Assembly (NCBI GenBank): GCA_001724265.1
Contig: MEDY01000086.1
Coordinates: forward strand, 21,942 to 85,941
Direction: 5' to 3'
Source of the DNA: Rhizaria sp. SCN 62-66
Lineage: Eukaryota; Rhizaria, unplaced
DNA length: 64,000 nucleotides
Positions 62,243-64,000 of the stretch are shown piece after piece; within the stretch, counting starts at the first letter, position 1; every line of letters begins with the position of its first letter. The notes beneath the pieces were generated by a model. It made no database searches and was not told the origin of the DNA. It worked only from the letters and a program-made list of their open reading frames with translations. Position numbers and translations under genes: made by a program.

Positions 62243-63037
62243 CTAAGGTGTACTTCGACGGTCTAAGGGGGTACTTAGAGCAATAATGCGACTAAGTAAT
62301 CCCGTGTCTCTGCCAAAGCACATGAAGATAGATTGGATTCTGCTTTGTTGCTGCAACTGTAAGTTTTGACGTTTTGTTCAGCAGCGATTTGTGTTGCTTT
62401 CTGTGTATTGATACTGTCAAAGAAAATAAGGATAAGACGATAGTCGCATGGTTGTAATATGTCTGTATTGTATTATCGTGTTTTGACAACAACAAAAATC
62501 ACTATTGATCGTACATTCGTATTGTGACAATGCTGCTTAGAGATGTGTCGCTGTTGTTGTTGTTGTTGCTGTTGTTATTGTTGTTAAAGATCGGAAAAAA
62601 TACTATGTATACAAAGAAATTACCTAGAAACCAAACTATAAGTACTTCTTTTAAGATATGGTGTTATGTAAGCGATGGATAAAGATTAAACAACATGAAA
62701 CACAGCACAAACTGTCAGCCTCGTATGTTGTGGTCTTAGTTGCGGCGGGTTCCAGTGGAAAAAGCAAGAAACTGGCGTACTTCTGGCGCCGCTGGCGTGA
62801 ACTGTGACACGCAATAGGCACGAAAAGAGCGCAAATTCATTGAGGCAAGAAAGTAAGCGTCGGGGCAAGAGCACAGTGAAGAAGGAATAATGTTAGCAAG
62901 TATGACTAAAAAACGCAACGATTTGCTGGATCACGTCATTATGAACAGCTACAAAGACAAATGCATAAGAATTGTGTAAAAGCCGCATCAAATGAAGAAT
63001 TGAAAGGCACAGCCCCACTTAAAGAGCGCATATGTCG
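62243..63037. other. Spacer between two convergent unknown genes
   Basis: It begins with TAAG/CTTA words, including the inverted 18-mer at 62261-62278. A GTT/GTC-rich simple repeat lies at about 62550-62586. The rest is AT-rich with no gene or RNA I can support. Confidence 0.65.
62261..62278 (-). repeat. Dispersed 18-mer CTAAGTACCCCCTTAGAC, copy 2 (inverted)
   Basis: The exact reverse complement of 26666-26683, located 19 bases after the TAA of the 280-aa gene, so probably in its 3' untranslated region. Because this copy is noncoding and inverted, protein-level selection cannot explain the identity. Confidence 0.88.
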
Positions 63038-63502
63038 TCAAATGTGTGATGTGGAACGTACGACGTGGAAGTTGCCGACCGCCTCGAACACCCGAGGCTG
63101 CCCCTCGGCGTTGAGGCACAGCAGCTTGCCGGCCTCCGGCATGCTGGCGCCCTCAACGCGTTCGCCGTTGTCCGCAACAAGGCGCTGGAGCTCCTGGCCT
63201 GGGAGGTCGCCGAGCGAGTAGCTGCGCATCAGCGCCGTCTGCGGCTTCCTGTTGCCCTTGCGGTAGATGCCGGCAGCGTGCAAAGGCTCGTACAAGCCGC
63301 AGAACGCGAGGGCGTCGCAGGAAGACGTCAGGGACTGCGGGGGCGGCGGCGGCACGGGTAGGGAGGAGATCGGCACGATGTTTGCGTCGCCTGGCGCGGG
63401 ACCAGCGGCGGCGCCGGCGGAGGGGATAGCGGCAGCCGGGGGAGCGGCTGGCAGCGAGAGCATGGGGCCCAGATTGAGCGTGAATACGCCCGGCGCCGAC
63501 AT
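63038..63502 (-). CDS. Unknown 154-aa protein with Pro/Ala-rich N terminus
   Basis: A single exon from ATG (63502) to TGA (63038). It begins MSAPGVFTLNLGPMLSLPAA, then has a Pro/Ala-rich linker with a PPPPP run, then a compact domain-like part: CDALAFCGLYEPLHAAGI, MRSYSLGDLPGQELQRLV, and AGKLLCLNAEGQPRVFEAVG. Composition of the second half is ordinary, so it is likely a real folded domain. The order of a short helix followed by a D-L-P-G motif recalls Mediator subunit MED19, but too weakly to name it. It lies in the same direction as the uL1 gene and 374 bases downstream of it. Confidence 0.75.
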   Translation of the reverse strand: MSAPGVFTLNLGPMLSLPAAPPAAAIPSAGAAAGPAPGDANIVPISSLPVPPPPPQSLTSSCDALAFCGLYEPLHAAGIYRKGNRKPQTALMRSYSLGDLPGQELQRLVADNGERVEGASMPEAGKLLCLNAEGQPRVFEAVGNFHVVRSTSHI

Positions 63503-63876
63503 CTTTTAATTCTTACAAGAAACAAAAGCGTTATTTTGTTGTGATATTCAAGCCACCACTCTGTTAACGGATGTTCAGACCAGTTTCAGACTCGACAAAG
63601 TTGAATGACCACAACTCTGGAAAACTCGCCACAGAGACCCGTTAAAAGTGTGAGAGGAGCTACTCACTTTTGAGAGCGTATACGTTGATGAAACAACACC
63701 TGAGATCAATAAAAAGAGTAGATACGATAGAAAGAGATGTTGTTAATCCTTTGGAAGTCTGTGTATTCGCTATCTTGTGAAATCATTACCGAATTAGCCG
63801 GCAATAAGAAATTAGAATCAATCCTCCCTCTAGTAGCTTGCTTGATTTCTTGGCTGACGCTTAAGCTGTGATGAAC
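63503..63876. other. Spacer between the uL1/L10a gene and the 154-aa gene
   Basis: This AT-rich stretch lies between two minus-strand genes and should contain the uL1 3' end and the promoter of the next gene. No further feature is recognised. Confidence 0.6.
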
Positions 63877-64000
63877 TTAGACGCCGAAGAGCTTCTGAGC
63901 GGGGCCCATGGTGGACTTGATGTACACGCGCTTGACCTGCTGCCAGTTCTTGGGGAGGAGGGAGACGAAGTAGTTGATGGCGAGGACGACGTTGGCAATG
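63877..64000 (-). CDS. 60S ribosomal protein uL1 (L10a), C-terminal part
   Basis: Minus-strand reading from the window edge gives [20 protein letters not shown], then [20 protein letters not shown] and TAA. This is the end of eukaryotic uL1/L10a (family pattern N-hydrophobic-NFLVSLLKKNWQNV...YIKSTMG). The rest of the gene lies beyond 64000. uL1 forms the L1 stalk of the large subunit, which guides exit of deacylated tRNA. The TAA stop in a conserved gene supports UAA as a terminator. Confidence 0.95.
   Translation of the reverse strand, partial: IANVVLAINYFVSLLPKNWQQVKRVYIKSTMGPAQKLFGV

Noticed and set aside
63038-63502. Naming the 154-aa protein as Mediator MED19
   Set aside because: Only a short D-L-P-G-like segment and its spacing recall MED19. 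The hallmark residues are not convincingly present.

Overview
The window is nuclear DNA of a unicellular, probably flagellate, eukaryote. Evidence: spliceosomal introns, cytosolic ribosomal proteins P2 and uL1/L10a, a kinesin, a small GTPase resembling intraflagellar-transport IFT27, and a VPS13 lipid-transfer protein. Exons are GC-rich and full of Ala, Ser, Asn, Gln and Asp runs; introns and spacers are AT-richer. I cannot place the species.

Layout: bases 154-44950 (+) are one gene, a VPS13 homologue entering the window inside its N-terminal chorein domain. The visible part encodes 14,865 residues in two exons, several times the usual 3,000-4,000. Then come a caffeoyl-CoA-type O-methyltransferase (-, 45944-46809), an N-terminal-motor kinesin (+, 47537-51219), an IFT27-like GTPase with five exons (+, 51738-53099), a 95-aa coiled-coil protein (-, 53233-53765), ribosomal protein P2 (+, 54296-54646), a 1,763-residue acidic low-complexity protein with FG motifs (-, 55182-60473), an unknown 280-aa protein (+, 61192-62242), an unknown 154-aa protein (-, 63038-63502) and the 3' end of the uL1/L10a gene (-, 63877-64000).

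Main result: UAG appears to be a sense codon, most likely glutamine. Four long reading frames are each interrupted only by in-frame TAG (4625 and 21917 in VPS13, 50890 in the kinesin, 59844 in the FG protein) and continue in the same frame on the other side. Three of the four lie in Gln-rich context. None of the ten gene ends uses TAG: five use TAA and five use TGA. UAA is therefore still a stop, including in both ribosomal protein genes, which differs from the UAA+UAG=Gln code of ciliates.

Second result: the DNA carries over-represented short words that cross coding and noncoding sequence. TAAGTACC (either strand) occurs at least 21 times and is read in two codon frames in VPS13. It forms part of an 18-base sequence found identically in the VPS13 exon (26666-26683) and, inverted, in the 3' flank of another gene (62261-62278). 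A second word is GCGGCTTAACTTCC. Introns mostly begin GTACG rather than GTAAG, so the many exonic GTAAGT strings are not the local donor type.

The genes do not form a pathway. The layout is that of an ordinary compact protist locus dominated by one giant gene.
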